This document shows positions 15,217-22,494 of a stretch of 25,447 nt of DNA, piece after piece. Origin of the DNA: CAZNTZ01 sp964576135. GTDB lineage: Bacteria; Pseudomonadota; Alphaproteobacteria; Rs-D84. How positions within the stretch are numbered: position 1 is the first letter of the stretch; every line of letters begins with the position of its first letter. The translations under genes were made by a program, and so were the position numbers. Location of the stretch: NCBI GenBank assembly GCA_964576135.1, contig CAZNTZ010000011.1, forward strand, positions 1-25,447. Direction: 5' to 3'. Below the pieces are notes generated by a model. The model was given only the letters and a program-made list of their open reading frames with translations, made no database searches and had not been told where the DNA came from.

Positions 15217-15642
15217 ATGGCATTCGCATTCTTAAAATCTGCCCCGAAAAAAGCTGCAGCGAAACCAGCAGCAAAACCGGCGGCAAAAAAACCAGCCGCA
15301 AAGAAAGCACCAGCAAAAAAAGCTGTTGTTGCTAAAAAACCAATGGCTAAAAAACCAGTTGCTAAAAAAGCAGCAGTTAAAAAGCCAGTTGCTAAGAAAG
15401 CTCCGGCAAAAAAAGTTGTTAAAAAAGTTGCAAAATTGGCAGTAAAAGCTCCTGTTGCTAAAAAAGCAGTTGCTAAGAAACCAATGGCTAAAAAACCAGT
15501 TGCTAAAAAAGCAGCAGTTAAAAAGCCAGTTGCTAAGAAAGCTCCGGCAAAAAAAGTTGTTGCTAAAAAAGCTCCAGCTAAAAAGCCAGTTGCTAAGAAA
15601 GCTCCGGCAAAAAAACCGGTTGCTAAGAAAAAAGCAAAATAA
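15217..15642 (+). CDS. Histone H1-like Lys/Ala/Pro-rich DNA-condensing protein
   Basis: The start is ATG 15217 with a near-ideal AAGGAGAG. The 141 residues begin MAFAFLKSAPKKAAAKPAAK and then consist almost wholly of KKPVAKKA, KKAPAKK and KKPMAKK units, with no acidic residue. Such proteins (H1 C-terminal-like; Hc1/Hc2-like in Chlamydia, AlgP-like in Pseudomonas) coat or condense DNA non-specifically. A 93-bp stretch is duplicated in tandem with one mismatch (15328-15420 and 15469-15561), so length probably varies between strains. It has its own promoter and terminator and sits between scaffold and capsid genes. It could be a host nucleoid protein that landed there or a protein that packs DNA for the particle; the sequence alone does not decide. 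Confidence 0.85.
   Translation: MAFAFLKSAPKKAAAKPAAKPAAKKPAAKKAPAKKAVVAKKPMAKKPVAKKAAVKKPVAKKAPAKKVVKKVAKLAVKAPVAKKAVAKKPMAKKPVAKKAAVKKPVAKKAPAKKVVAKKAPAKKPVAKKAPAKKPVAKKKAK
15328..15420 (+). repeat. 93-bp internal repeat of H1-like gene, copy 1
   Basis: It matches 15469-15561 with a single difference (A at 15336, G at 15477) and a constant offset of 141 bases (47 codons), so the duplication keeps the frame. Confidence 0.9.
15469..15561 (+). repeat. 93-bp internal repeat of H1-like gene, copy 2
   Basis: Second copy of the segment at 15328-15420; the codons between the copies encode KKVAKLAVKAPVAKKA. Confidence 0.9.
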
Positions 15643-15669
15643 AAAAATCCCGCAATTGCGGGATTTTTT
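15641..15669 (+). terminator. Terminator of H1-like gene
   Basis: ATCCCGC-AATT-GCGGGAT with a run of A before and six T after, starting at the TAA stop codon. Same design as the dnaB terminator. Confidence 0.9.
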
Positions 15670-15770
15670 AATAACTAAATTCAAATTCTGTTTTGCGGAT
15701 AATCCCTGGACCCGCAATGTTTTTATTTTGGCGCGATATGTTGCAAAACCAAAAGTAAAAACCAAACCAC

Positions 15771-15797
15771 GCCTGTAATTTCGCAGGCTTTTTTTTT
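15771..15797 (+). terminator. Terminator in the leader of the capsid gene
   Basis: GCCTG (15771-15775) pairs with CAGGC (15784-15788) and nine T follow (15789-15797). It ends 18 bases before the capsid ATG. The stem is short. Together with the similar element before the SleB gene it suggests transcription control by attenuation or antitermination. I see no clear promoter between 15670 and 15770. Confidence 0.6.
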
Positions 15798-15815
15798 AAC
15801 CAAAGGGAAAACTTT

Positions 15816-16634
15816 ATGTCTACATCAATAAACCAGGCCTTTGTAAAACAGTTCGAAGCTGATGTACATTTGGCTTATCAACAAATGGGTACGAAACTGC
15901 GTGGCAGTATTCGTTCCAAAGATGGTGTTATCGGTTCCAGCACAACTTTTCAAAAAGTTGGTAAAGGAACTGCAACCACAAAAACCCGTCACGATTTTGT
16001 TCCAGTAATGAATTTGAACCACACACCTGTGGAATGCACATTATTGGATTACTATGCCGGCGATTGGGTTGATGCTTTGGATGAACTCAAAACCAACATT
16101 GATGAACGCCAAGTTGTTGCAAGCGCCGGTGCATATGCACTTGGTCGCAAAACAGACGAACTGATCATAGGCGCAATGTCAAATTCAACAAATATCGTTG
16201 GTGATTACGAAGATGGACTGACCAAAGAAAAAATATTGGCTGCCGTTGAACAATTAAATTCAAACGATGTTCCTGATGATGGGCGCAGATTCGCAGTAGT
16301 CGGCGTTCGCCAATGGAATGAATTATTATCTTTGGATGAATTCATATCTGCTGAATATGTTGGTAAAGAAACCCCTATTGTTTCTGGGTTTGAAACAAAA
16401 AAGTGGTTGGGTGTGATCTGGGTTTTACATAACGGATTACCGATTTCAACTGTAAATCGCGATTGTTTTATGTATCACTCGTCCGCAATCGGACACGCAT
16501 GTGGCCAAGATGTCAAAACCGACATCAGTTGGAACGGTGAACGTGCCGCACACTTTATTTGCAACAGCATGTCCCAAGGTGCAGTCTTGATTGATCAAGA
16601 AGGTATCGTAAAGCTTGCTTGCAAAGATGCTTAA
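15816..16634 (+). CDS. Major capsid protein of podovirus type
   Basis: This 272-residue protein starts MSTSINQAFVKQFEADVHLAYQQMGTKLRG, with STTFQKVGKGTATTKTRH, a VPVMNLNHTPVECTLLDYYAGDWVDALDELKTNIDER block and AGAYALGRKTDELIIGAM. This is the pattern I know from major capsid proteins of podovirus-like phages and prophages in Alphaproteobacteria. It would form the HK97-fold shell. Position after a scaffold gene and before tail-tube genes supports this. AAAGGG lies upstream of the ATG. Length is in range for unprocessed capsid proteins that use a separate scaffold. The frame is intact with no sign of decay. Confidence 0.9.
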   Translation: MSTSINQAFVKQFEADVHLAYQQMGTKLRGSIRSKDGVIGSSTTFQKVGKGTATTKTRHDFVPVMNLNHTPVECTLLDYYAGDWVDALDELKTNIDERQVVASAGAYALGRKTDELIIGAMSNSTNIVGDYEDGLTKEKILAAVEQLNSNDVPDDGRRFAVVGVRQWNELLSLDEFISAEYVGKETPIVSGFETKKWLGVIWVLHNGLPISTVNRDCFMYHSSAIGHACGQDVKTDISWNGERAAHFICNSMSQGAVLIDQEGIVKLACKDA

Positions 16635-16641
16635 CTAAAAA

Positions 16642-16699
16642 AACCATCAGTTTGTTAATCAATGATTATTAATAATCAAAAGACTGACGACTGATGGTT
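16642..16699. repeat. Nested dyad element between capsid and next gene
   Basis: AACCATCAGT (16642-16651) and ACTGATGGTT (16690-16699) form a perfect 10-bp stem enclosing the perfect 16-bp palindrome TGATTATTAATAATCA (16663-16678). On the minus strand the outer stem is followed by seven T, so it could terminate antisense transcription. On the plus strand it may act as an mRNA 3' stabiliser or processing site that keeps capsid output above that of later genes. Confidence 0.7.
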
Positions 16700-16723
16700 A
16701 AAAAATACCAAATGGAGTTTTCA

Positions 16724-16957
16724 ATGTCTTTTCAAAATAAAAATTTATCTGTGATTGCATATGCAAATGGATTTACACTTTGGCACTATGCCGCACGCGA
16801 AACATTATCAAACATGAGCACATCTGGGTATTTCGATAGCATCAAAACACTGATGAACATCGGGGATATAATAATAATAAACGGAATCGACGACACAAAA
16901 ATTTTCAAAATCCATTCTGTCGAAGATTCAATCCAAATACAAACCACAGGAATTTAA
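16724..16957 (+). CDS. Small phage virion-associated protein (unknown role)
   Basis: The start is ATG 16724 with TGGAG upstream; an earlier in-frame ATG at 16694 lies inside the dyad element and is less likely. The 77 residues (SVIAYANGFTLWHYAARETL, then TSGYFDSIKTLMNIGDIIIING) resemble a short protein that commonly follows the capsid gene in alphaproteobacterial podovirus-type prophages. By position it may be a head decoration or stabilising protein. It ends one base before the tail-tube A gene. Family recognition is from pattern memory, so the role is tentative. Confidence 0.65.
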   Translation: MSFQNKNLSVIAYANGFTLWHYAARETLSNMSTSGYFDSIKTLMNIGDIIIINGIDDTKIFKIHSVEDSIQIQTTGI

Positions 16958-16958
16958 T

Positions 16959-17486
16959 ATGCTGACAAAAATTGACCTTTGTAGCATTGCTTTACTTAAG
17001 CTGGGCGAACATCCAATCCAATCATTTACCGAAGATTCAGTTGCTGCTGGACTTGCACGTACTTTATATTCAACAATAATTGATTCACTGTTATCGTCAC
17101 ATCCTTGGAAATTTGCACAAAAACAATATGTCTTGACCAAAACAAATGAAAATAACTTTTTGATTCCATCAGAAGTTCTGAGGATTATAAATTGCGGTTC
17201 AATTGAATATGAAATTATTGGTAATCGAATTTTTGCAGAAACAAATTCATTAAAAATGACTGCAATTGTTCAAACAGGTGAAGAATTTTTCCCCAGTTAT
17301 TTTTCACAATTGGCCGCTTCTAAACTGGCGATGGAATTTTGTATTCCACTGACAGGTGATCAAAATACTTTTCGAACATTTGCTGCATTAGTAGAAGCAG
17401 AAACAAGTGCTGCAAAATTAATAGACAGTTCGACAGCAAGTGGCAACGCAATTGGAAATTTTTCACTGATATCTGCGAGGTATTAA
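16959..17486 (+). CDS. Tail tubular protein A (T7 gp11-like adaptor)
   Basis: The 175-residue protein has the usual opening of gp11-like adaptors (LCSIALLKLGEHPIQSFTEDSVAAGLARTLYSTIIDSLLSSHPWKFAQKQ), then a beta-rich middle and a C-terminal helical part (YFSQLAASKLAMEFCIPLTGDQ). Such proteins form the ring between the portal and the nozzle in short-tailed phages. AGGA lies upstream of ATG 16959, the gene starts one base after its neighbour and is followed two bases later by tube B, so translation is probably coupled. Confidence 0.85.
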   Translation: MLTKIDLCSIALLKLGEHPIQSFTEDSVAAGLARTLYSTIIDSLLSSHPWKFAQKQYVLTKTNENNFLIPSEVLRIINCGSIEYEIIGNRIFAETNSLKMTAIVQTGEEFFPSYFSQLAASKLAMEFCIPLTGDQNTFRTFAALVEAETSAAKLIDSSTASGNAIGNFSLISARY

Positions 17487-17488
17487 AA

Positions 17489-19210
17489 ATGCCACATTTT
17501 CTTAAAACACAAAACTCGTTCGCATTGGGCGAAATATCCAGTGACTTTTTTGCACGTGGAGATTTAAAGGCAAGTGAATTGGGTCTGGCCAAACTTGAAA
17601 ACATGGATGTAATGCCAAGCGGCGGAATTAGACGTCGAAATGGAACAAAAAGACTCGCAACATTATCGGGTGCAACTGTCTTGATTCCTTTTTCCGTCAG
17701 TCCAAATGATAACTTTCTTATCGCACTTGGAAATTTGAATATAAAAATATTACTTGAAACTGGCCAATTTTGGCAATCTTTGATTTCGCCATGGAATATA
17801 AATGAAATTTCCGAAGTTCAATACGCACAACGTTTTGGAACAATGATTTTTGTACATCCAAATCATAAACCCCAAGTCTTAAAAAAACTTAGCGATGGTT
17901 CATTTCAATTTTCAGATTTTGATTTTTCAGTCAACGATGATATGTCACGAAATGCACCTTTTATGAAATTTGATGACGCTTATGGAATAAAACTAAGTTT
18001 TGCAAGTAACAGCAATGGTAATAACTATGCAACGATTACCGCCAGTGCAATATTTTGGACATCAAGTAATGTTGGTGGTCGAATTTATGCAATCGGTAAA
18101 CAATGGGTGATTTCACAATTTATAAGTTCTACACAAATTGTTGCTTATACAAATGGATCTTATACCCTGCCCGGTTATCCAATATCAGACTGGCGCGAAG
18201 CCGCTTTCAGCAATCGTCGTGGATGGCCAGCCAGTATAACATTTCATCAAGACAGATTGGTATTTGGCGGTGGAAATGGTTGGCCATGCGGTGTTTGGAT
18301 GTCAAAAGTTGGTGATCATTATAATTTCAACGCGGGTACAGGTTTGGATGATGAAATGATATTCTTGACATTATTGTCGGATAAACAACAACAAATATAT
18401 ACCGTGATATCTGCTGATAATTTACAAATTTTAACATCTGCTGGTGAATGGGCAATTTCCAACAAACCATTAACACCATCTTCAATCGATATCAAACAAC
18501 ATACAGATGTAGGAAGTAAAATAGGAAAATATCTGAAACCACAAAAAATAGAAGGATCTACGTGCTTCATTACTCGGGGGATGAATGAAATTCGCGAATT
18601 GATATTGGATAACTTGTCTGAAACTTACAGTGCTACAAATCTTTGTGCATTGTCCGGACATCTTATGAATACACCTGTATCAATGGCATACAATGAAACA
18701 ACTCGTCAATTATTCATAGTAATGCAAGACGGCGGCATGGCATATTTTATAAAAAATTCTGCTGTCGGTATTTCTGCGTGGGGAACTTATAAAACAGACG
18801 GTGCTTTCAAATCTGTTGCTGTATTAAATGATTCGGTTTACATAATTGCAGACCGCGCAGACGGCACATTCTTAGAAAAATTTGATGAATCAACCTTGCT
18901 TGATTCAGATAAATATGGATTTTCATACACAGCGGAAAGCATGCCTTTACTTGCCGCGCAACATTCACCAAACAAGCTGAGAATATATAAAGTATCGGCA
19001 CGTGTTCAAAAATCAAAATATCTAAAATTTGTAATTGGTGGACATGATTATAACGCTTTGTCATCTGAAACTGAATTTTCTGGTGATGTAAGTGTGAACT
19101 TAATCGGAACTGAAAATTACACAATGGGACCAATATGGAAAATTTCTGGATCATTACAAATTCCATGCGAAATTTTATCTGTCACAGTTGATGGAAAATA
19201 TGAAATATAA
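17489..19210 (+). CDS. Tail tubular protein B / nozzle protein (T7 gp12-like)
   Basis: The 573-residue, beta-rich protein starts FLKTQNSFALGEISSDFFARGDLKASELGLAKLENMDVMPSGGIRRRNGTKRL, a well-known opening of podovirus nozzle proteins, then IPFSVSPNDNFLIALG and RRGWPASITFHQDRLVFGG. These proteins form the hexameric nozzle, a set of beta-propeller-like domains closing the tail. A GAGG site precedes the ATG. The frame is complete. T7 gp12 is about 790 residues, so this is a shorter variant, but close in size to those in alphaproteobacterial prophages. Confidence 0.85.
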   Translation: MPHFLKTQNSFALGEISSDFFARGDLKASELGLAKLENMDVMPSGGIRRRNGTKRLATLSGATVLIPFSVSPNDNFLIALGNLNIKILLETGQFWQSLISPWNINEISEVQYAQRFGTMIFVHPNHKPQVLKKLSDGSFQFSDFDFSVNDDMSRNAPFMKFDDAYGIKLSFASNSNGNNYATITASAIFWTSSNVGGRIYAIGKQWVISQFISSTQIVAYTNGSYTLPGYPISDWREAAFSNRRGWPASITFHQDRLVFGGGNGWPCGVWMSKVGDHYNFNAGTGLDDEMIFLTLLSDKQQQIYTVISADNLQILTSAGEWAISNKPLTPSSIDIKQHTDVGSKIGKYLKPQKIEGSTCFITRGMNEIRELILDNLSETYSATNLCALSGHLMNTPVSMAYNETTRQLFIVMQDGGMAYFIKNSAVGISAWGTYKTDGAFKSVAVLNDSVYIIADRADGTFLEKFDESTLLDSDKYGFSYTAESMPLLAAQHSPNKLRIYKVSARVQKSKYLKFVIGGHDYNALSSETEFSGDVSVNLIGTENYTMGPIWKISGSLQIPCEILSVTVDGKYEI

Positions 19211-19229
19211 AAAATAAACGGAGAATAAA

Positions 19230-19577
19230 ATGGGACAATTAGTATCTGATGTAACAGACATCTTGAACAACAAATCCGAAGAGAAATCGGTCAAATCACA
19301 ACGAAAACAAATTTTAACTGATATTGCAAATGATGAAAAATCCAAAGCAAATCTGGTAAAAAAAGCCTTGGCCCGTCAACGTGCCGCCTATGGTGCATCT
19401 GGGATGACAGGCAAAGGAATGAGCGAAGAAGCAGTCCTTAAAAGACTTCGCAGTGAAACCGAAGAACCTTTTGATGATAAAAAAAGAGCGAATCTTTTAA
19501 AAATATCAAAACTTAAAAAACCGCACAGCAATTTGCTGAAATCATTATTGTCAAAATTTGATGACCTGATGGAGTAA
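19230..19577 (+). CDS. Small phage internal/virion protein (unknown role)
   Basis: The 115 residues are highly charged and helical, with the motif RQRAAYGASGMTGKGMSEEAVLKRL found in small proteins downstream of nozzle genes in alphaproteobacterial phages. By position it may be an internal core or tail assembly protein. GGAG lies upstream of the ATG. The large internal virion proteins (including a lytic transglycosylase) that usually follow in T7-like phages are not present. Confidence 0.6.
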   Translation: MGQLVSDVTDILNNKSEEKSVKSQRKQILTDIANDEKSKANLVKKALARQRAAYGASGMTGKGMSEEAVLKRLRSETEEPFDDKKRANLLKISKLKKPHSNLLKSLLSKFDDLME

Positions 19578-19583
19578 TTTAAT

Positions 19584-20132
19584 ATGCAAAAAATATCTTA
19601 TATTGGTGATGGAATAACGAATCAATTCGCATTCTCTTTCGTTATTTTTCAACCATCTGATGTTTTTGTCATGCTGAATGAAAATTTATTATTGGTAAAT
19701 GAATATTCGGTTGAACAAAATATTGAATCCATTGGTGGCACGGTAACATTATTAAATGTTCCAACAGAAAATGCAAAAATCGATATTTTCCGAAAGATAA
19801 GTTTATCAAGAATAATTGATTATCAGCCTCTTGCAAAAATAGAACCTGAAAATTTGAATGCAGATTTTTCATTTCTTATGGAATATATGCGTGATTTAGA
19901 AATTCAGGATGTTGATTTTGCAGAATGGAAAATTATACACAATAACGTTATAAACCTGATCAATTATACAAATGATTTAATCACAGATAAAATTGGTGGT
20001 GGCGCGGTTTTGGGAATTTATAACAACTTGATTGCTGTGTTACAAAATTCTTTGCCAAGATTAATAAATGATTATGGTTTAATTTCCGAATCAACAATTA
20101 CTGAAAATACGGATGATTATGGAACTTTATAA
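19584..20132 (+). CDS. Tail fibre N-terminal anchor domain, without receptor-binding part
   Basis: The first ~110 residues follow the T7 gp17 N-terminal pattern: ISYIGDGITNQFAFSFVIFQPSDVFV, YSVEQNIESIGGTVTLLNVPTENAKIDIFRKI, then DYQPLAKIEPENLNADFSFLMEYM. This domain docks a fibre onto the tail nozzle. The rest (~110-182) is a helical/short linker and the protein stops there. A T7 fibre is above 550 residues, so the receptor-binding tip is missing or supplied by another gene. GGAG precedes the ATG. Its last 20 bases overlap the terminase gene. Confidence 0.75.
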   Translation: MQKISYIGDGITNQFAFSFVIFQPSDVFVMLNENLLLVNEYSVEQNIESIGGTVTLLNVPTENAKIDIFRKISLSRIIDYQPLAKIEPENLNADFSFLMEYMRDLEIQDVDFAEWKIIHNNVINLINYTNDLITDKIGGGAVLGIYNNLIAVLQNSLPRLINDYGLISESTITENTDDYGTL

Positions 20133-20727
20133 CAGTGCACTAAAATTTCTGGATACATGGAATAAAATAATTGATTTTGAAACACCTTATCATCATAAGA
20201 AAATTATAAGATTTTTAATAGATGTTTTAGAAAATCCGCCTCACAAAGCTTTGCTTACTGCATTCAGACATTCAGGAAAATCATCGGTAATTGGAATTTT
20301 CACTGCATGGATTTTATCGATAAAACCAAAAACAAGAATATTGATTTTATCTGCTGAATCAAATTTATCATCACGAATGGTTTCACATATAAAACATATT
20401 TTAGAAAATCATCCAGATTGTAATGAAATGTTGCCAAACATAAAAAAAGAATGGGGCAGCCATAAAATCACAATTTCACGGCCACTCGGTATCAGAGAAC
20501 CTTCGGTTATATGCCAAGGTATTCATGGAAATATTACCGGACTTCGCAGTGATTTGATAATTTGTGATGATGTAGAAGTTCCAAATACTTGTAACACAGC
20601 AAAAAAAAGATCTGAACTTCGTGATCGGCTTCGAGAACTTGATTTTATATTATCACCAACAGGAATTATGATTTATATCGGAACTCCACATTGTATGGAT
20701 ACAATTTATAACAATGAAGATGTTTAA
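20113..20727 (+). CDS. Terminase large subunit, ATPase domain only (nuclease domain missing)
   Basis: The 204 residues show the packaging ATPase motifs in order: LLTAFRHSGKSS (Walker A, ~48-58), SDLIICDDVEVP (Walker B with Asp-Asp, ~146-157) and GIMIYIGTPH (coupling motif, ~184-193). A full large terminase has about 450-550 residues with a C-terminal RNase H-like nuclease that cuts the genome. Here the frame ends right after the ATPase, four bases before the end of a convergent gene, and nothing of the nuclease follows. Starts at ATG 20113 or 20119, overlapping the fibre gene by about 20 bases. As it stands the motor could perhaps bind ATP but not cut DNA, unless the nuclease is encoded elsewhere. 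Confidence 0.85.
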   Translation: MIMELYNSALKFLDTWNKIIDFETPYHHKKIIRFLIDVLENPPHKALLTAFRHSGKSSVIGIFTAWILSIKPKTRILILSAESNLSSRMVSHIKHILENHPDCNEMLPNIKKEWGSHKITISRPLGIREPSVICQGIHGNITGLRSDLIICDDVEVPNTCNTAKKRSELRDRLRELDFILSPTGIMIYIGTPHCMDTIYNNEDV

Positions 20728-20731
20728 TATT

Positions 20732-21382
20732 TTATTTAGAACTGCTGACAAAACCACGTAAACGTCCAAGTAATTCTTTGCCGCTGTCACCGAACATTGG
20801 TAAATAAGTTTCGTATTCTGGTAAATCTGCTTGAACACTTGCAAGTGAACGTTCCGTCAATTGTGTACCCAAGATATAATTAGCAAGATCCCATAATTCG
20901 TATGCACGTTGTGTTTGTGTAACTTGACGCCATTTTTCACTCAGCATATCATCATTTGACAAAGCAATGCGGATTCTTGTAATCCATTCTTCACCAAATT
21001 TTTTCACAACATTAGTTGACTTAACTTTTTCTAAATGGCTTGCATCTGGTTGAAAATCTGACAAAACAGAACGTAATTCTGATAATTCTTTGCTTGATAA
21101 ATTTATAGTCGAAGAAATATATGCACTTTCCATTGCACCGCCATATGGCAGATTTTCACGCGCAATCGAATTCATAGGGGTTTTTCCACTGCGTAGCATT
21201 TCAATATGACGGATAAGTCTCATTCCATCTGGCATATCACGAAGTTCTGAAATAACACCTTCATCTGTTTCGGCAATAAAAACTGGATTAATAACAGACC
21301 ACCCGCCAAAAATTACATGCGATTGGCGAAACAGATTCAGCATTCGTTGCGCTGTAAGTTTTATTTTTGATTTAGTTTCCAT
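20732..21382 (-). CDS. Hypothetical protein co-transcribed with phage-type regulator
   Basis: The family is not recognised. It is a 216-residue soluble protein with a central helical region (KELSELRSVLSDFQPD, EEWITRIRIALSNDDM) and an N-terminal part with MLNLFRQSHVIFGGWSVINPVF. GGAG before the ATG at 21382 and a 21-bp gap from the upstream double-HTH gene show one operon. Its end abuts the truncated terminase (4-bp gap), so it may mark the right side of an insertion or deletion event. A role as partner or anti-repressor of the regulator is possible but untested. Confidence 0.65.
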   Translation of the reverse strand: METKSKIKLTAQRMLNLFRQSHVIFGGWSVINPVFIAETDEGVISELRDMPDGMRLIRHIEMLRSGKTPMNSIARENLPYGGAMESAYISSTINLSSKELSELRSVLSDFQPDASHLEKVKSTNVVKKFGEEWITRIRIALSNDDMLSEKWRQVTQTQRAYELWDLANYILGTQLTERSLASVQADLPEYETYLPMFGDSGKELLGRLRGFVSSSK

Positions 21383-21403
21383 AACTCTCTCCGATGGTTA
21401 AAA

Positions 21404-22423
21404 CTATTCCATAACTATCTGAACAACCTTGTGCAAAGTATTGTTAGTGTTGTTCAGTGGAATTTTTTCATCCGGATTAAACAGCTGTCCATATAATTTG
21501 CCTTTGGCGTCTTCTTTTACAAATACGATATGTGCATGTGTTTGAATATCATATTCTATTTTGTTGAAATCTTCATCAAAAGCGATTGCTAAATCCCCTG
21601 CCCCAGCAATAGATTCAGAATCAACAAACATATATGATTTTTCTGGAAATGCGCCACCCATACGACGAACATTTGGAATAACAGCATATACAGATGTACG
21701 ACCCTCAAGCGATGATGGTGCAACAATCATTTTTTCATCAGACTTTTTGAAAATGATATTTTTATCGCCAGAAACACCAAAAATAGGAACTAATTTTTTA
21801 CGTGCGGAATCATAAAGCTTTGCACCATAAAGGCTTGCTGACAAATCAATTCCTGACAAAGGACTGTTCGGGACAAGTACACTGCGAACCTTTGCTTCGG
21901 CCTTATCAATATGTTTATCAAGTGAACCAGACGCATGTAAATCTGCAATGTGTTTAAATAAACCTTCGACAGTTTTACCAAATGCTTTGGCTAATTGTTT
22001 TATTTCTTGATCATAAATATCGCGTTGACCGACTTCGATTTTATGATACACAGATAACGTCATCCCAGCGGCATCTGCAGCATCGGAAATAGTTTTATTC
22101 TGTGATTTACGAATATTGCGCAGCCCAGCACCGAATATTTTTAATCCGTTATCTTCGTTATCTTTCAAACGACGTTTCATTTCGCCTTGCCACTTATCGG
22201 CGATTTCGTCTGAATCTTTGATAAAAACGTCTGACAATTTGCACTCTAACAGATTACAAAGGTTAAGCAGCTGTTTTTGATTCATACAGCGAACACCTTT
22301 TTCAATCTTGGACATAGCAGACAATGACAAAGCGGCTTTCTTTGCCAAATCAGTCATTTTAATACCACGCGTCATGCGAATTTTACGAATATTATTTGGA
22401 AAAATGATTTCTTCCCAGGCCAT
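21404..22423 (-). CDS. Double-HTH regulator with S24/LexA-like C-terminal domain lacking catalytic serine
   Basis: In 339 residues there are two XRE-type helix-turn-helix domains (about 10-65, IRKIRMTRGIKMTDLAKKAALSLSAMSKIEKG-type, and 97-155, ISDAADAAGMTLSVYHKIEVGQ) and a beta-rich C-terminal domain (240-339) resembling the S24 fold: VYAVIPNVRRMGGAFPEKSYMFVD, AGAGDLAIAF, YGQLFNPDEKIPL. In active LexA/CI proteins a Ser-Met pair sits where this protein has Arg-Met (254-255), so self-cleavage is not expected. It probably represses the island, including the divergent M15 endolysin gene 71 bp away, and must be inactivated by some other means. Two HTH domains in one chain suggest binding to paired half-sites. 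Confidence 0.8.
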   Translation of the reverse strand: MAWEEIIFPNNIRKIRMTRGIKMTDLAKKAALSLSAMSKIEKGVRCMNQKQLLNLCNLLECKLSDVFIKDSDEIADKWQGEMKRRLKDNEDNGLKIFGAGLRNIRKSQNKTISDAADAAGMTLSVYHKIEVGQRDIYDQEIKQLAKAFGKTVEGLFKHIADLHASGSLDKHIDKAEAKVRSVLVPNSPLSGIDLSASLYGAKLYDSARKKLVPIFGVSGDKNIIFKKSDEKMIVAPSSLEGRTSVYAVIPNVRRMGGAFPEKSYMFVDSESIAGAGDLAIAFDEDFNKIEYDIQTHAHIVFVKEDAKGKLYGQLFNPDEKIPLNNTNNTLHKVVQIVME

Positions 22424-22494
22424 AGCAAAAACCTTATGTTCAATAAACTTGACAAAATTTTAGAAAATTAAATCCAATAACGCAAGGAAAAAAC

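Noticed and set aside
15232..15765. Minus-strand open frame opposite the H1-like gene (Phe/Ser/Asn rich)
   Set aside because: It arises from the repetitive Lys/Ala codons on the other strand and runs through the terminator; no ribosome site.
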